Assembly: GCA_035637315.1 (NCBI GenBank) | Contig: DASPXK010000367.1 | Location: forward strand, 1-28,107 | DNA from: DASPXK01 sp035637315 | Lineage (GTDB): Bacteria > Chloroflexota > UBA6077 > JACCZL01 | Length of the DNA stretch: 28,107 nucleotides | Reading direction: 5' to 3' | Shown here: piece after piece, positions 6,362 through 13,788 of the stretch | Position numbering within the stretch: position 1 is the stretch's first letter | Layout of the letters: each line of letters begins with the position of its first letter | Notes under the pieces: model-generated | The model's database searches: none | What the model saw: only the letters and a program-made list of their open reading frames with translations | What the model was told of the DNA's origin: nothing | Made by a program: the position numbers and the translations under genes

Positions 6362-7214
6362 CCCGCTCGCGCCGCCTCGCGGCCTCCCGCCCGGTGTATC
6401 CAGCCGCTTCGTGATGGCTGGCGGGATTCGGACCCACTACCTGGAAGCAGGCCGGGGAGAGCCCGTGGTCCTGCTCCACAGCGCCGAGTTCGGCGGGCGA
6501 GCCGAACTCTCATGGCGCTACAACATCGCCGCCCTGGCCGAGCGCTTCCACGTCTGCGCGCCGGATATGGCTGGCTTCGGGCGGACCGAGAAAGTGTTCA
6601 ACTTCTCCGACCGCAACGGCTTCCGAGTGCGGCATGTGCGCGCCTTCATGAAGGCGCTCTGCATCGACTCGGCCCACTTCGTTGGCAACTCATTCGGCGG
6701 CTCGATCCTCCAGACGATCGCGGCCCAGCACCCGTCGGGCGCGCCGAAATGGATTCGCTCGATCGTCTCGGTCAGCGGGGGCGGCTTCGCGCCTGACAAC
6801 GACGCCCGCAAGGTGCTGACCCACTATGACGGCTCGCGCGAGGGGATGCGAGCGATCCTGCGAGTCATGTTCTGGGACGAGCGCTGGTGGTCCGAGGAGC
6901 ACGTCGAGGAGCGCTGGCGCGCGAGCATTGAGCCGGGCGCCTGGGAGGCGGTGGCGGCTGCGCGGCTGGCGGTTCCGGGCCAGGAGAAGGGCTTCGGCTC
7001 CGAGCGCGGCGATCCCGGCAACATCAAGGTTCCGGTCCTCGTCGTGGGCGGCGATCGCGAGCTGCTCCGCGAGCCGGGCTGCTGGGAAGACCTGCACCGA
7101 CGCATCCCCAACGCCGAGCTGAAGATCTTCTCACCCGCCCGCCACTGCCCGCATATCGAGTTCGCCGACGAGTTCAATCGCCTGGCGGTGGAGTTTTTGA
7201 GTAGAGTGTCGTAA
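6342..7214 (+). CDS. Alpha/beta hydrolase, meta-cleavage-product hydrolase type
   Basis: A 290-residue hydrolase with an intact triad: Ser117 in GNSFGG, Asp238 in VVGGDRE, His268 in SPARHCPHIEF. The layout (LLHSAEFGGRAELSWRYNI, then CAPDMAGFGRTEK) resembles MhpC/BphD enzymes that split C-C bonds of ring-cleavage products, though esterase or amidase activity is equally possible. The ATG at 6342 is preferred over the ATG at 6315 because GGAGGGAGGGAG lies just before it and the extra nine residues have no family counterpart. The gene overlaps the IclR gene by 20 bases, indicating one transcript. An inverted repeat follows directly. Unlike the hydrolase at 203-1045 it keeps its nucleophile. Confidence 0.88.
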   Translation: MVTVASSPLAPPRGLPPGVSSRFVMAGGIRTHYLEAGRGEPVVLLHSAEFGGRAELSWRYNIAALAERFHVCAPDMAGFGRTEKVFNFSDRNGFRVRHVRAFMKALCIDSAHFVGNSFGGSILQTIAAQHPSGAPKWIRSIVSVSGGGFAPDNDARKVLTHYDGSREGMRAILRVMFWDERWWSEEHVEERWRASIEPGAWEAVAAARLAVPGQEKGFGSERGDPGNIKVPVLVVGGDRELLREPGCWEDLHRRIPNAELKIFSPARHCPHIEFADEFNRLAVEFLSRVS

Positions 7215-7305
7215 CCTACCCCCTAGCCCCCTTCCCTAAAGGGAAGGGGGAACCGCTCAACAAGTCCCCCCTTCCCTTTAGGGAAGGGGGCTAGGCGGTT
7301 AGGTT
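7213..7305. repeat. CCCCCTTCCCT-type inverted repeat
   Basis: Outer arms AACCTACCCCCTAGCCCCCT (7213 on) and the complement of GGGGGCTAGGCGGTTAGGTT (to 7305) pair, and each side contains its own hairpin (CTTCCCTAAAGGGAAG and CTTCCCTTTAGGGAAG). It fills the gap between the hydrolase and the amidohydrolase and could stop transcription, but it lacks a T-tract. Confidence 0.75.
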
Positions 7306-7321
7306 AGCTCTAGGAGGACGT

Positions 7322-8032
7322 ATGACCGAGCGCGTGTGGGAAAGATTCTTGACCGACCAGGACCGAGCGCACGTGGCGGCGACGCAGCGAGCGCCGCGTG
7401 GCTTCGGCGAGCAGCTGGCCTTGCTACTGATCGACCTGTACCGCTGGGTGTTTGGTGATCGGCCCGAGCCGCTGCTGGACGCGATCAAGACCTGGCCCGG
7501 GAGCTGCGGCTTGGCTGGCTGGCAGGCGGTTCCGAAGATCCAGAAGCTGATCGCCGCGGCGCGCGAGGTCGACATCCCGGTCATTCACATCACCGGCCTC
7601 GACGCGATCCCCGGCTGGTCCGACCACCGCACGGGCACACAGGACCCGAGCCCGGAGGCAGCCGAGCGTCGCCGGCGTCAATATGACATCGTCGACGAGG
7701 TGGCGCCGATCGAGGGCGAGGCGGTGCTTCGGAAGTCGTCGCCGAGCGCGTTCTGGGGGACGCCGCTGGCCGGCCACCTGAACTACCTGGGCGTCGACAC
7801 GCTCGTCGTGGCCGGCGAGTCGACCAGCGGCTGCGTGCGGGCAACGGTGGTCGACGGTCGGACGTATCGCTACAACATGATCGTTGTGGAGGAGTGTGTC
7901 TTCGACCGCCACGAGGCGACTCACGCGATCAACCTCTTCGACATGGACCAGAAATACGCCGACGTGATGGGCTTGGATGAGGTGATCGAGCACCTCGCCG
8001 GCAAGCGCGTGAAGGTTGCGGCGCTGGCGTAG
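7322..8032 (+). CDS. Isochorismatase-family cysteine amidohydrolase
   Basis: A 236-residue cysteine hydrolase of the isochorismatase/N-carbamoylsarcosine amidase family. The triad is visible: Asp38 in LALLLIDLY, Lys138 in AVLRKSSPSAF, Cys171 in AGESTSGCVRATVVDG. A cis-peptide-type VVAGESTSGC segment precedes the cysteine. The length and the long N-terminus with WERFLTDQD resemble amidases such as maleamate, carbamoylsarcosine or biuret hydrolase. The start is fixed by AGGAGG six bases upstream. The next gene begins 43 bases on. With a molybdenum hydroxylase and a C-C hydrolase upstream, release of ammonia from a ring-opened N-heterocycle (the nicotinate/maleamate pattern) is a reasonable inference, not a demonstrated function. 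Confidence 0.88.
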   Translation: MTERVWERFLTDQDRAHVAATQRAPRGFGEQLALLLIDLYRWVFGDRPEPLLDAIKTWPGSCGLAGWQAVPKIQKLIAAAREVDIPVIHITGLDAIPGWSDHRTGTQDPSPEAAERRRRQYDIVDEVAPIEGEAVLRKSSPSAFWGTPLAGHLNYLGVDTLVVAGESTSGCVRATVVDGRTYRYNMIVVEECVFDRHEATHAINLFDMDQKYADVMGLDEVIEHLAGKRVKVAALA

Positions 8033-8075
8033 CACCGCTCGGGTGACTAGCCCGTCGATTGAGGAGGGCAGGAAG

Positions 8076-9668
8076 ATGCGTCGTCGGTTCGCACTCGCAA
8101 ACCTGGTCCTTTGCGCCGGACTGCTGCTGGCGGCCTGCCAGCAGCAAGCGCCGGCTCCAGCTGCGCCGGGCAAGGAAGCGGCCCCGGCGCCGAAAGCCCA
8201 GCCCGCGGCGGGCGGGCCGCCCGCGGCCAAGCCGGCCCAGACGCGGGTCTCGATCGGCGTGACCGAGACGGTTGAGAAGGCCAACCCGTACGGCGACAGC
8301 GTCTCGCTGCTGTACGGGATCTGGTGCGAGGTGTACGGCTGCCTGGTTAATTACGACTTCGCCAAGGGCGACTACGTCGGCGGGCTGGCGGAGAGCTGGA
8401 AGATCGAGAACCCGACCAGTTGGCTCTTCAACCTGCGGAAGAACGTCAAGTGGCAGGACGGCTCGGCGTTCACATCGGCCGACGTGGTCCACTCGTTCGA
8501 CCGAATCAAGAATGACCCGGACAGCCGGCAGAAACAGAACATCGCGCCGGTCGCCAAAGTCGAGGCCGTCGACCAGTACTCGGTTCGCATCACGACTAAG
8601 GAGCCGACAGCCGAGCTGCTGGACTACTTCTCGGACCGCATCATCATCACCAACAAGGTCGAGTTCGATAGGCTTGGCGACGACGTCTGGAAGGGCCAGC
8701 CGACCGGCACCGGGCCGTACATGTACAAGGAGCTGGTCCCCAACCAGCACGTGATCATCGTAAAGAACCCGAACTGGTGGGGCGGGCCGGTCGAGGGCCC
8801 GGACGAGGTGATCTACCGCGTCATTCGCGAGCCAGAGGTCCAGGTGACCGCGCTGCTCAACAACGAGCTGCAGATCGCCCAGTTCATTCCTCCCCACCTG
8901 GCCGAGCGAGTCTCGAGCAACCCTAACGCCAAGATCGCGCAGGTGGACTCGATCGAGATCATGTTCCTGGCGATGAGTCCCAAGACCAAGCCCTGGGACA
9001 ACAAGCTGATGCGCCAGGCGGTGGCCTACGCGATAGACCGCGACGCGATCATCAAGAGCGTGCTGCAGGGCTACGCCCGCCGCCTGGACGGACCCGTTGG
9101 CCCCGGCCAGTACGCCTACAACCCCGACCTCCAGCCCAAGTACACCTACAACCCGGAGAAGGCGAAGCAGCTGGTGGCGCAGGCCGGCTTCCCGAACGGC
9201 ATCGACGTCGAGCTGTCCACCCCGGTCGGCCGCTACACCCAGGACAAGCAGATCTCCGAGGCGGTCGTCCCGATGCTCAGTGCCGTCGGCATCCGGACGA
9301 AGCTGCTGACGCCGGAGTGGTCGACGCTGTGGGACAACGTCATGAAGGGCAACATCCCCTTCTACTACATGGGCCGCGGCTCGGTCCTCGATCCAGGCCT
9401 TCCGCTGTCGCAGTACTTCGAGACCGGCGGCTCGCCGCGGATCGGCTATTCCAACCCGCAGCTGGATGAGCTGTTCAGAAGGGAGCGGGCCGCGTTCGAT
9501 CCCGCCGAGCGCAAGAAGGTGCTGTCCGACTTGATGAGCCTGTTGACCGAGGAAGCGCCGGGCCACTTCATGTGGACCCATAACTTGCTGTGGGGCATGA
9601 GCAAGAGCATCGAGTACAAGCCGCGCCCGGACGCCCGCATCTTCGCCAACGAGATCAGGGTGAGGTAA
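8076..9668 (+). CDS. ABC substrate-binding lipoprotein, peptide/nickel type (SBP_bac_5)
   Basis: A 530-residue family 5 extracellular binding protein. The signal peptide MRRRFALANLVLCAGLLLAA ends at a lipobox cysteine (Cys21), followed by an Ala/Pro/Lys-rich linker to about residue 54. The mature part shows LAESWKIENPTSWLFNLRKN VKWQDGSAFTSADVVHSFDR (split here for length), TGTGPYMYKE and MRQAVAYAIDRDAIIKSVLQG, all typical of DppA/OppA relatives. The ATG at 8076 follows GAGGAGGG; the earlier in-frame ATG at 8016 lies inside the preceding gene. It binds peptides, glutathione-like or other small amides outside the cytoplasmic membrane. No permease or ATPase genes accompany it here. Its C-terminal sequence recurs as a decayed fragment at 12304-12390. 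Confidence 0.93.
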   Translation: MRRRFALANLVLCAGLLLAACQQQAPAPAAPGKEAAPAPKAQPAAGGPPAAKPAQTRVSIGVTETVEKANPYGDSVSLLYGIWCEVYGCLVNYDFAKGDYVGGLAESWKIENPTSWLFNLRKNVKWQDGSAFTSADVVHSFDRIKNDPDSRQKQNIAPVAKVEAVDQYSVRITTKEPTAELLDYFSDRIIITNKVEFDRLGDDVWKGQPTGTGPYMYKELVPNQHVIIVKNPNWWGGPVEGPDEVIYRVIREPEVQVTALLNNELQIAQFIPPHLAERVSSNPNAKIAQVDSIEIMFLAMSPKTKPWDNKLMRQAVAYAIDRDAIIKSVLQGYARRLDGPVGPGQYAYNPDLQPKYTYNPEKAKQLVAQAGFPNGIDVELSTPVGRYTQDKQISEAVVPMLSAVGIRTKLLTPEWSTLWDNVMKGNIPFYYMGRGSVLDPGLPLSQYFETGGSPRIGYSNPQLDELFRRERAAFDPAERKKVLSDLMSLLTEEAPGHFMWTHNLLWGMSKSIEYKPRPDARIFANEIRVR

Positions 9669-9690
9669 GAGGCGAGTTCCCGAAGACGAT

Positions 9691-9736
9691 CAGAATCTGT
9701 TGAGGAGTATCGGCAGAACCTGTTGAGGCGTATCGA
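9691..9736 (+). repeat. Two tandem 23-base direct repeats
   Basis: The units 9691-9713 and 9714-9736 differ at three positions and share the core CTGTTGAGG followed by GTATCG. They lie at the left edge of the accessory stretch, just after the binding-protein stop. The role is unknown. Confidence 0.7.
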
Positions 9737-9831
9737 AAGTAGCCAGCAGCAGGCGCCCTTCAATGACCGCGGCGTGCAGACGTCGTGATCTGTGGACGGT
9801 GGCCCTCCGCTGCTGCCGGGAGGCTACGACG

Positions 9832-10155
9832 ATGAGCAACCTAGCCTCGCGATCGAATGACGAGCAGACGGCCGAGTTCGAAGCAAAACTCGGACGGCGA
9901 CTCTACCGCGAGGAGCGCAAGGCATTGGAGCGAGGCGAGGACATCGTGGCCCGGGCCGCACTGATATCCAGGATCGAGGCGAAGTTGGGACGGAGGCTCG
10001 GGCGCTCTCACGTCCAAGCGATCCTGAGGGGTGAACACGTGCTTCCGAGTGCCGTCACAGGCGAAACTTGGATGGCTCATCCCGCCGACCACGCCAGAGG
10101 CAAATTTAGAATCGTCCGAGGCGGCGCAATTGAGTCGAACCGCCGAAGACATTGA
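9832..10155 (+). CDS. Small hypothetical protein with a duplicated EAKLGRRL motif
   Basis: A 107-residue, strongly charged protein with no recognised family. The ATG follows GGGAGG with an eight-base gap, which supports a real start; an earlier ATG at 9763 has no such signal. Two related stretches of about 20 residues, EAKLGRRLYREERKALERGE (17-36) and EAKLGRRLGRSHVQAILRGE (49-68), recur with a 32-residue period. Both are likely helical, which suggests a duplicated helix or small DNA- or RNA-binding unit. The C-terminal 35 residues are basic and probably unstructured. It stands alone at the left of the accessory stretch. Confidence 0.45.
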   Translation: MSNLASRSNDEQTAEFEAKLGRRLYREERKALERGEDIVARAALISRIEAKLGRRLGRSHVQAILRGEHVLPSAVTGETWMAHPADHARGKFRIVRGGAIESNRRRH

Positions 10156-10450
10156 GGCAACGCTGAGACCGCAAACCTCTCACGTTGAGCGGCCGTCCGT
10201 TCTAGTCGTCAAACTCGCTGGGCGTGAGTGCTCGGCGACTGGGCGACCAGGCGGCGCGATCTGTTGGCAAGCGGCCTGGCCGCCTCGGATCAGTGCCCCG
10301 GAAGGCCCGAGCCATGCCGGAAACGGATCTGTCCGATCTCTCCGGGTCCGCCGGAAGCCGAAAAGCAGGTTGCATCCTCGCCGGGCGATCCAAGGCTGAC
10401 GCCGCCAAATTGGCCCCAGACGATTTGCCGCGAGGCTCTGACGGCTCTAC
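10156..10450. other. No gene recognised
   Basis: Nearly 300 bases without a convincing reading frame or ribosome site. Overlapping frames of 80-120 codons exist, but their compositions are Arg/Ser/Pro-rich as in out-of-frame GC-rich DNA. The stretch ends at the proposed promoter of the three-gene cassette. Confidence 0.5.
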
Positions 10451-10456
10451 TACAAT
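10451..10456 (+). promoter_or_regulatory. -10 element TACAAT giving a near-leaderless mRNA
   Basis: TACAAT matches the -10 consensus at five of six positions and ends nine bases before the ATG at 10466. No Shine-Dalgarno sequence is present, so the transcript would begin at or within a few bases of the start codon. No clear -35 was found at the right distance (TTGCCG at 10425-10430 is too far). Confidence 0.45.
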
Positions 10457-10465
10457 TGCCCTCTG

Positions 10466-11074
10466 ATGGAGTTACTAGTTTCCTCGATCGTGATCACCGG
10501 CGAGGGCTTCACCCCGGCGGTGCTCAGTGGGAAGGCTCTGGCAAGCGTTTTGCCAACTGAGCCGGTACAGGAGCTCGTGACGCCTGTCCTCACCGTGCTA
10601 CGCTATGAACCAGGTTATCAGGTTCTGGTCCAGGAAGAGCGCGTTGAGGTATCTCGATCGCGGCCACCAAGCGGCACGGATGAGCTGATGCAGGACGTCG
10701 CCCGCGCTCTGCTGCAGCTTTGGCCGCTGGTCGAGCCCAAAGCGGTCGGAATCAATTTCGTTCTCGGACAAGTGTATAGCCAGCAACTCAGCAAGGATCG
10801 CGTATTCAAGCGCCTGATGCGAAAGGAGAGGGTGGACCTTGTGTTCGGAGCCAGCGTTTCGGATTCCGAACATTCGTTCAAGTTTGAGGAAGACAGTGCA
10901 ACGGTTACCGCCAAGATGGTCACGGGGGCGCAAATCGCCGGTCGAGAAGCCCTTCTGCTAAGCATCAACGCCCACTACGAACCCGTGGAAGAGCTTGCAA
11001 GCGTGCTGGAATCCCAAACGCGCTGGCACGACCGCGCGGTCAGGTGGAGCGAGAGGCTCATGCATGGCAAGTAG
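10466..11074 (+). CDS. Hypothetical protein, first gene of a HEPN cassette
   Basis: A 202-residue protein not recognised with confidence. It has no signal peptide or membrane segment. The pattern of alternating strands (LLVSSIVITGEGF, AVGINFVLGQVYS, RVDLVFGASVS, TVTAKMVTGA, ALLLSINAHYEP) followed by a C-terminal helix (VEELASVLESQTRWHDRAVRWSERLM) suggests a beta-rich core with a helical tail. It distantly recalls proteins of the TIGR04255 type, but this is not secure. The next gene starts 11 bases before its stop, so the two are translationally coupled. Codon use and base composition are less GC-rich than in the catabolic genes around it, pointing to separate acquisition. Confidence 0.7.
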   Translation: MELLVSSIVITGEGFTPAVLSGKALASVLPTEPVQELVTPVLTVLRYEPGYQVLVQEERVEVSRSRPPSGTDELMQDVARALLQLWPLVEPKAVGINFVLGQVYSQQLSKDRVFKRLMRKERVDLVFGASVSDSEHSFKFEEDSATVTAKMVTGAQIAGREALLLSINAHYEPVEELASVLESQTRWHDRAVRWSERLMHGK

Positions 11075-11909
11075 CACGGCAACCGACCCGGGGATCACCG
11101 GCCACGAAGCCGAGAGCGGCGCTCTGATGTCGGGTGGCCACGCGGTGTTTTTGGCCGGCAGCGGCACGGAACACGCCGATGTAGAGGTCGGCCGCAGACT
11201 TCGAAACGCCGTGGTACATAGTCAGCTTGGTGGATGGCTTCCCCCGTTAACGGAGCGGCCAGAGATTGCGGCATGGCACGAGCTGCATCGCGCGCTCAGG
11301 GCGTTTTATTCAAGCGCCACGGTCGACTTGAGGCTGATAGAGGACTGGAGCACGCACCTTACCAGCTACTTCATCGGTGTTCCAGAAATGGCACTTGGGT
11401 CCGCCACGGCCGACTACGTGAGCAGCTATCTAGTGCTGAGCCCGTTTGGAACTCCCGCGGGCGGCGTCACGGGCGTCTGGTCCACGTCGCCCGCTGTGAC
11501 GATCACGGCTGCCCGTTTTCCTGTAAGCAGTGAAGCGTTCTCGGAATGGCAGGGCTCGGTCCTAGACATGGCTCTCATGTCCTTACTCTGGACATTGCCC
11601 GACAGTATCACCATGAGCGCTCAGTCCGATGTCCTGAGCTATCTTCGCAAGCATCCTGACATCACGCTTGCACTTCGATTAGCCTGCCGAGCTGCCTCAG
11701 AGGCTTTTGGATCACAGGCCAAGCTATCTCTCGAAGTTTATCGGGATCCGGAGATCGATGACGAATATCTCACACTTTACGTACGGCAAGATGACTATGA
11801 CGAGAACATCCTGAAGCTAATTGAGGATGTATGCGAGCAGTACGAAGGTCAGATGGTAGGACGATCTGGATGGGTCCTTGTGACAACTGATTTTCAACCT
11901 ACAGGGTGA
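11064..11909 (+). CDS. Hypothetical protein, second gene of a HEPN cassette
   Basis: A 281-residue cytosolic protein without a named family. The ATG at 11064 follows GAGAGG and overlaps the previous gene by 11 bases; an upstream in-frame ATG at 10995 lies deep in that gene. The central part (LGSATADYVSSYLVLSPFG) looks beta-rich, and the C-terminal 60 residues (LSLEVYRDPEIDDEYLTLYV, then a DENILKLIEDVCEQYEG helix and a terminal TTDF) form a distinct unit. From memory, small proteins with such a C-terminus often precede HEPN-domain genes; here the HEPN gene begins seven bases later. A partner or neutraliser of the HEPN protein is the natural guess, unproven. Confidence 0.7.
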   Translation: MASSTATDPGITGHEAESGALMSGGHAVFLAGSGTEHADVEVGRRLRNAVVHSQLGGWLPPLTERPEIAAWHELHRALRAFYSSATVDLRLIEDWSTHLTSYFIGVPEMALGSATADYVSSYLVLSPFGTPAGGVTGVWSTSPAVTITAARFPVSSEAFSEWQGSVLDMALMSLLWTLPDSITMSAQSDVLSYLRKHPDITLALRLACRAASEAFGSQAKLSLEVYRDPEIDDEYLTLYVRQDDYDENILKLIEDVCEQYEGQMVGRSGWVLVTTDFQPTG

Positions 11910-11915
11910 CGATGC

Positions 11916-12272
11916 ATGGCTTTCGACTGGAGGGATTTTTTGGCGCTCGCGAAAACTCTGCAGGCCGGATTGGGCGGGGTGACGACCGAAGCGTCGACCA
12001 GAAGTGCGGTGAGCAGGGCGTACTATGCAGCGTTTTGCCATGCGAGAAACTATGCCGTCAGTAATCTGTCGTTCAGAGCGGGGCAGAATGTGGATGATCA
12101 CATGAGGATCAGGTCACACCTAAGTGGCCGTGGAATGCTAGAGGTCTCTAGGAGGCTGAATCAATTGAGGCAGTGGAGAAACTCGTGCGATTATGATGAT
12201 ACGGTGCTAAACCTGGGCCGCATTGTTGGGTCCGCCATCCACGAGGCGGAGGCTGTTTTGAACCGCCTCTAG
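11916..12272 (+). CDS. HEPN-domain protein
   Basis: A 118-residue all-helical protein that matches the HEPN pattern. An N-terminal helix follows MAFDWRDFLALAKTL, the second helix carries STRSAVSRAYYAAFCHARNY (about 28-47), a loop follows, and the C-terminal part has LRQWRNSCDYDDTV (about 84-97) and a closing helix AIHEAEAVLNRL. In HEPN ribonucleases the C-terminal motif is R, four to six residues, then H. Here the arginine is followed by NSCDYDD with no histidine, so catalytic activity is doubtful unless the Tyr/Asp variant works. HEPN proteins are common as toxins, defence effectors or tRNA-modifying partners. It is the last gene of a tightly packed three-gene unit, and it is followed by a decayed binding-protein fragment. 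Confidence 0.85.
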   Translation: MAFDWRDFLALAKTLQAGLGGVTTEASTRSAVSRAYYAAFCHARNYAVSNLSFRAGQNVDDHMRIRSHLSGRGMLEVSRRLNQLRQWRNSCDYDDTVLNLGRIVGSAIHEAEAVLNRL

Positions 12273-12303
12273 GAGCCGGGGCGCAGTACTCGCCCGAGAC
12301 GAG

Positions 12304-12390
12304 GTCGTGTCCGATCTGACGAGCCTGCTGACCGACGAGGCGCCGCGCCCCGATGCCCGCATCTTCGCCAATGAGATCCGGGTGAGGTAG
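12304..12390 (+). pseudogene. 3' remnant of a second SBP_bac_5 gene
   Basis: These bases translate as VVSDLTSLLTDEAP joined to RPDARIFANEIRVR and a stop. They match the end of the binding protein at 8076-9668 (VLSDLMSLLTEEAP, then RPDARIFANEIRVR) with about 20 residues deleted between the blocks. Most base differences are at third codon positions, so it comes from a paralogue that evolved as a working gene. It marks the right side of the accessory stretch. Confidence 0.8.
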
Positions 12391-12439
12391 CAGCCTAGGA
12401 ACACGCCCTGGTCTTACCAGCAAGAAGGGGTTGGTCAAC

Positions 12440-12946
12440 ATGGCTGGATCGGTTCCCCCGGTCGCTGACGAGCGTGAGGGGCTGCTCGCCTACCTCGCCC
12501 AGCGGCGCTATGTCATCCGCCTGGCCGGGTATGGCCTGACAGACGAGCAGGCCAGGGCGACGCCAGCCTCCAGCGCTCTGAGTGTCGGCGGGCTTATCAA
12601 GCACGTCGCGACCGTGGAGCGCGGCTGGATCGACACCGTGCTGCAGCGGGACGACAGGTCGGAAGAAGACTACGCGTCCAACTTCCGCCTTCAGACGGGC
12701 GAGACGTTGGCCAGAGTGCTCGCCTTCTACGACGAGGTGGCCAAGGGAACGGAGGCGGTCATCGGCGAGATCTCCGACCTCGGGCAGGCGGTGCCGGTCC
12801 CGCAGGGTGTTCCCTGGTTCCCCAAGGACGTCAAGGCGTGGTCGGTGCGCTGGGTCCTGCTCCACCTGATCGAAGAGACGGCACGTCACGCGGCCACGCC
12901 GACATCATCCGGGAGTCCCTCGACGGCGCCACCGCCTTCCCACTGA
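12440..12946 (+). CDS. DinB-family protein, frameshifted near its 3' end
   Basis: A four-helix DinB/DUF664-type protein of about 168 readable residues. Members are metal-binding, often thiol-dependent, cytosolic proteins. The first metal histidine is in LIKHVATVERGW and the second in VLLHLIEETARH. The third would be in the expected continuation GHADIIRESLDG, but the frame shifts there (about 12891-12894, where one G seems lost) and the actual end is ATPTSSGSPSTAPPPSH. The lost C-terminus is still readable in another frame to 13020. The ATG at 12440 has AAGGGG nine bases upstream. It may be a true pseudogene or a sequencing or assembly error. Confidence 0.85.
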   Translation: MAGSVPPVADEREGLLAYLAQRRYVIRLAGYGLTDEQARATPASSALSVGGLIKHVATVERGWIDTVLQRDDRSEEDYASNFRLQTGETLARVLAFYDEVAKGTEAVIGEISDLGQAVPVPQGVPWFPKDVKAWSVRWVLLHLIEETARHAATPTSSGSPSTAPPPSH

Positions 12947-13020
12947 TGGCCGCCGCCGAAGGCTGGCCGTCCACCCCTTGGCTGCAGCCTTGGGAGCCCC
13001 CGGCCCAGCGGACGCAGTGA
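12895..13020 (+). pseudogene. Out-of-frame C-terminal coding part of the DinB-family gene
   Basis: This reads HADIIRESLDGATAFPLMAA followed by EGWPSTPWLQPWEP to a TGA, the usual DinB-type C-terminus including the third metal histidine. It is disconnected from the preceding frame by a one-base change. Confidence 0.75.
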
Positions 13021-13194
13021 CATCCCGAACGCGAAGGAAACGCGCCCCGATGCCAGCGCGCTCGTGCCCCCCCGGCGTCGGCGGTTCTTTCGGTAGCCGT
13101 CCCCACCAACGGCCCGGGGAACGGCGCGGAGAGCCTCATATCCGTGATTGGAGCTACCCAACGTCGCCTGGCCTAGGCTTCGGCGTCTGAGTTG

Positions 13195-13788
13195 ATGCTT
13201 AGCAAGATGCGCAACCTGCTGGCACGCTTTGGCCCGATGTCTCCCGCCGCCGCGACCAAGGCGGCGACGGTGCCCCTGTGCGCCGTGTGCGCCGGCTATC
13301 CGCTGGTCGTCGGCCCGCTCGTCGCCGCCGGCGTCATTGGCTCCGGGGCCTTCTTGCACATCTTCATCCCGGTCCTGGCGCCCATCAACCTGTGGCTGCT
13401 TCGGACCAGCTTCCGCGAGCATTGCAAGCCGCTGGGGCTCATTTTGGCGGCTGCGAGCATCCCGTTCATCCTCGCGCACATGGCTGGCCACTTCTTCGTT
13501 GGCGGCGATCAGCTTGCGCTCCTGACGTTGATCTGGGCCGGCGGAGGTCTGCTCGTGGCCGGCCTGGGGCTGGGCTTGGGCGGACACGCGGGTCCGCCCC
13601 TACTGCGCCATCCACTGCGCCATCGACAGTGGATTAGAACTCCACGCACGCCGCCAGAGTTGACCTTTGGAAGGCGTCTCGGCCAGGTCGCGCCGCACGT
13701 GGGCGTTCCGATACGGACGTCGACCAGGTTTAGCACGCGGTGGCGGGGGGTGGGCGTACCAAGCTTTACTGCAGCGGTGAAAAGCTAG
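13195..13788 (+). CDS. MerC-like integral membrane protein
   Basis: The first 135 or so residues hold four hydrophobic segments: VPLCAVCAGYPLVVGPLVAA (about 26-45), GAFLHIFIPVLAPINLWLL (about 51-69), LGLILAAASIPFILAHMAGH (about 80-99) and LALLTLIWAGGGLLVAGLGL (about 107-126). A Cys-x-x-Cys lies in the first segment and a basic loop (REHCKP) between the second and third. This layout resembles MerC-type mercury or metal uptake proteins. The last 65 residues are Arg/Pro-rich and unlike a membrane protein, so the original reading frame may have ended earlier or shifted. No strong ribosome site marks the start; ATG 13195 or 13207 are both possible. The 3' end overlaps the convergent NIPSNAP gene by 23 bases. 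Confidence 0.55.
   Translation: MLSKMRNLLARFGPMSPAAATKAATVPLCAVCAGYPLVVGPLVAAGVIGSGAFLHIFIPVLAPINLWLLRTSFREHCKPLGLILAAASIPFILAHMAGHFFVGGDQLALLTLIWAGGGLLVAGLGLGLGGHAGPPLLRHPLRHRQWIRTPRTPPELTFGRRLGQVAPHVGVPIRTSTRFSTRWRGVGVPSFTAAVKS

Noticed and set aside
10969..10983. Fifteen bases CGCCCACTACGAACC identical to the right end of palindromic element copy B
   Set aside because: No hairpin or left end accompanies it, and it encodes a plausible AHYEP inside the open gene; it may be chance or a very old relic.
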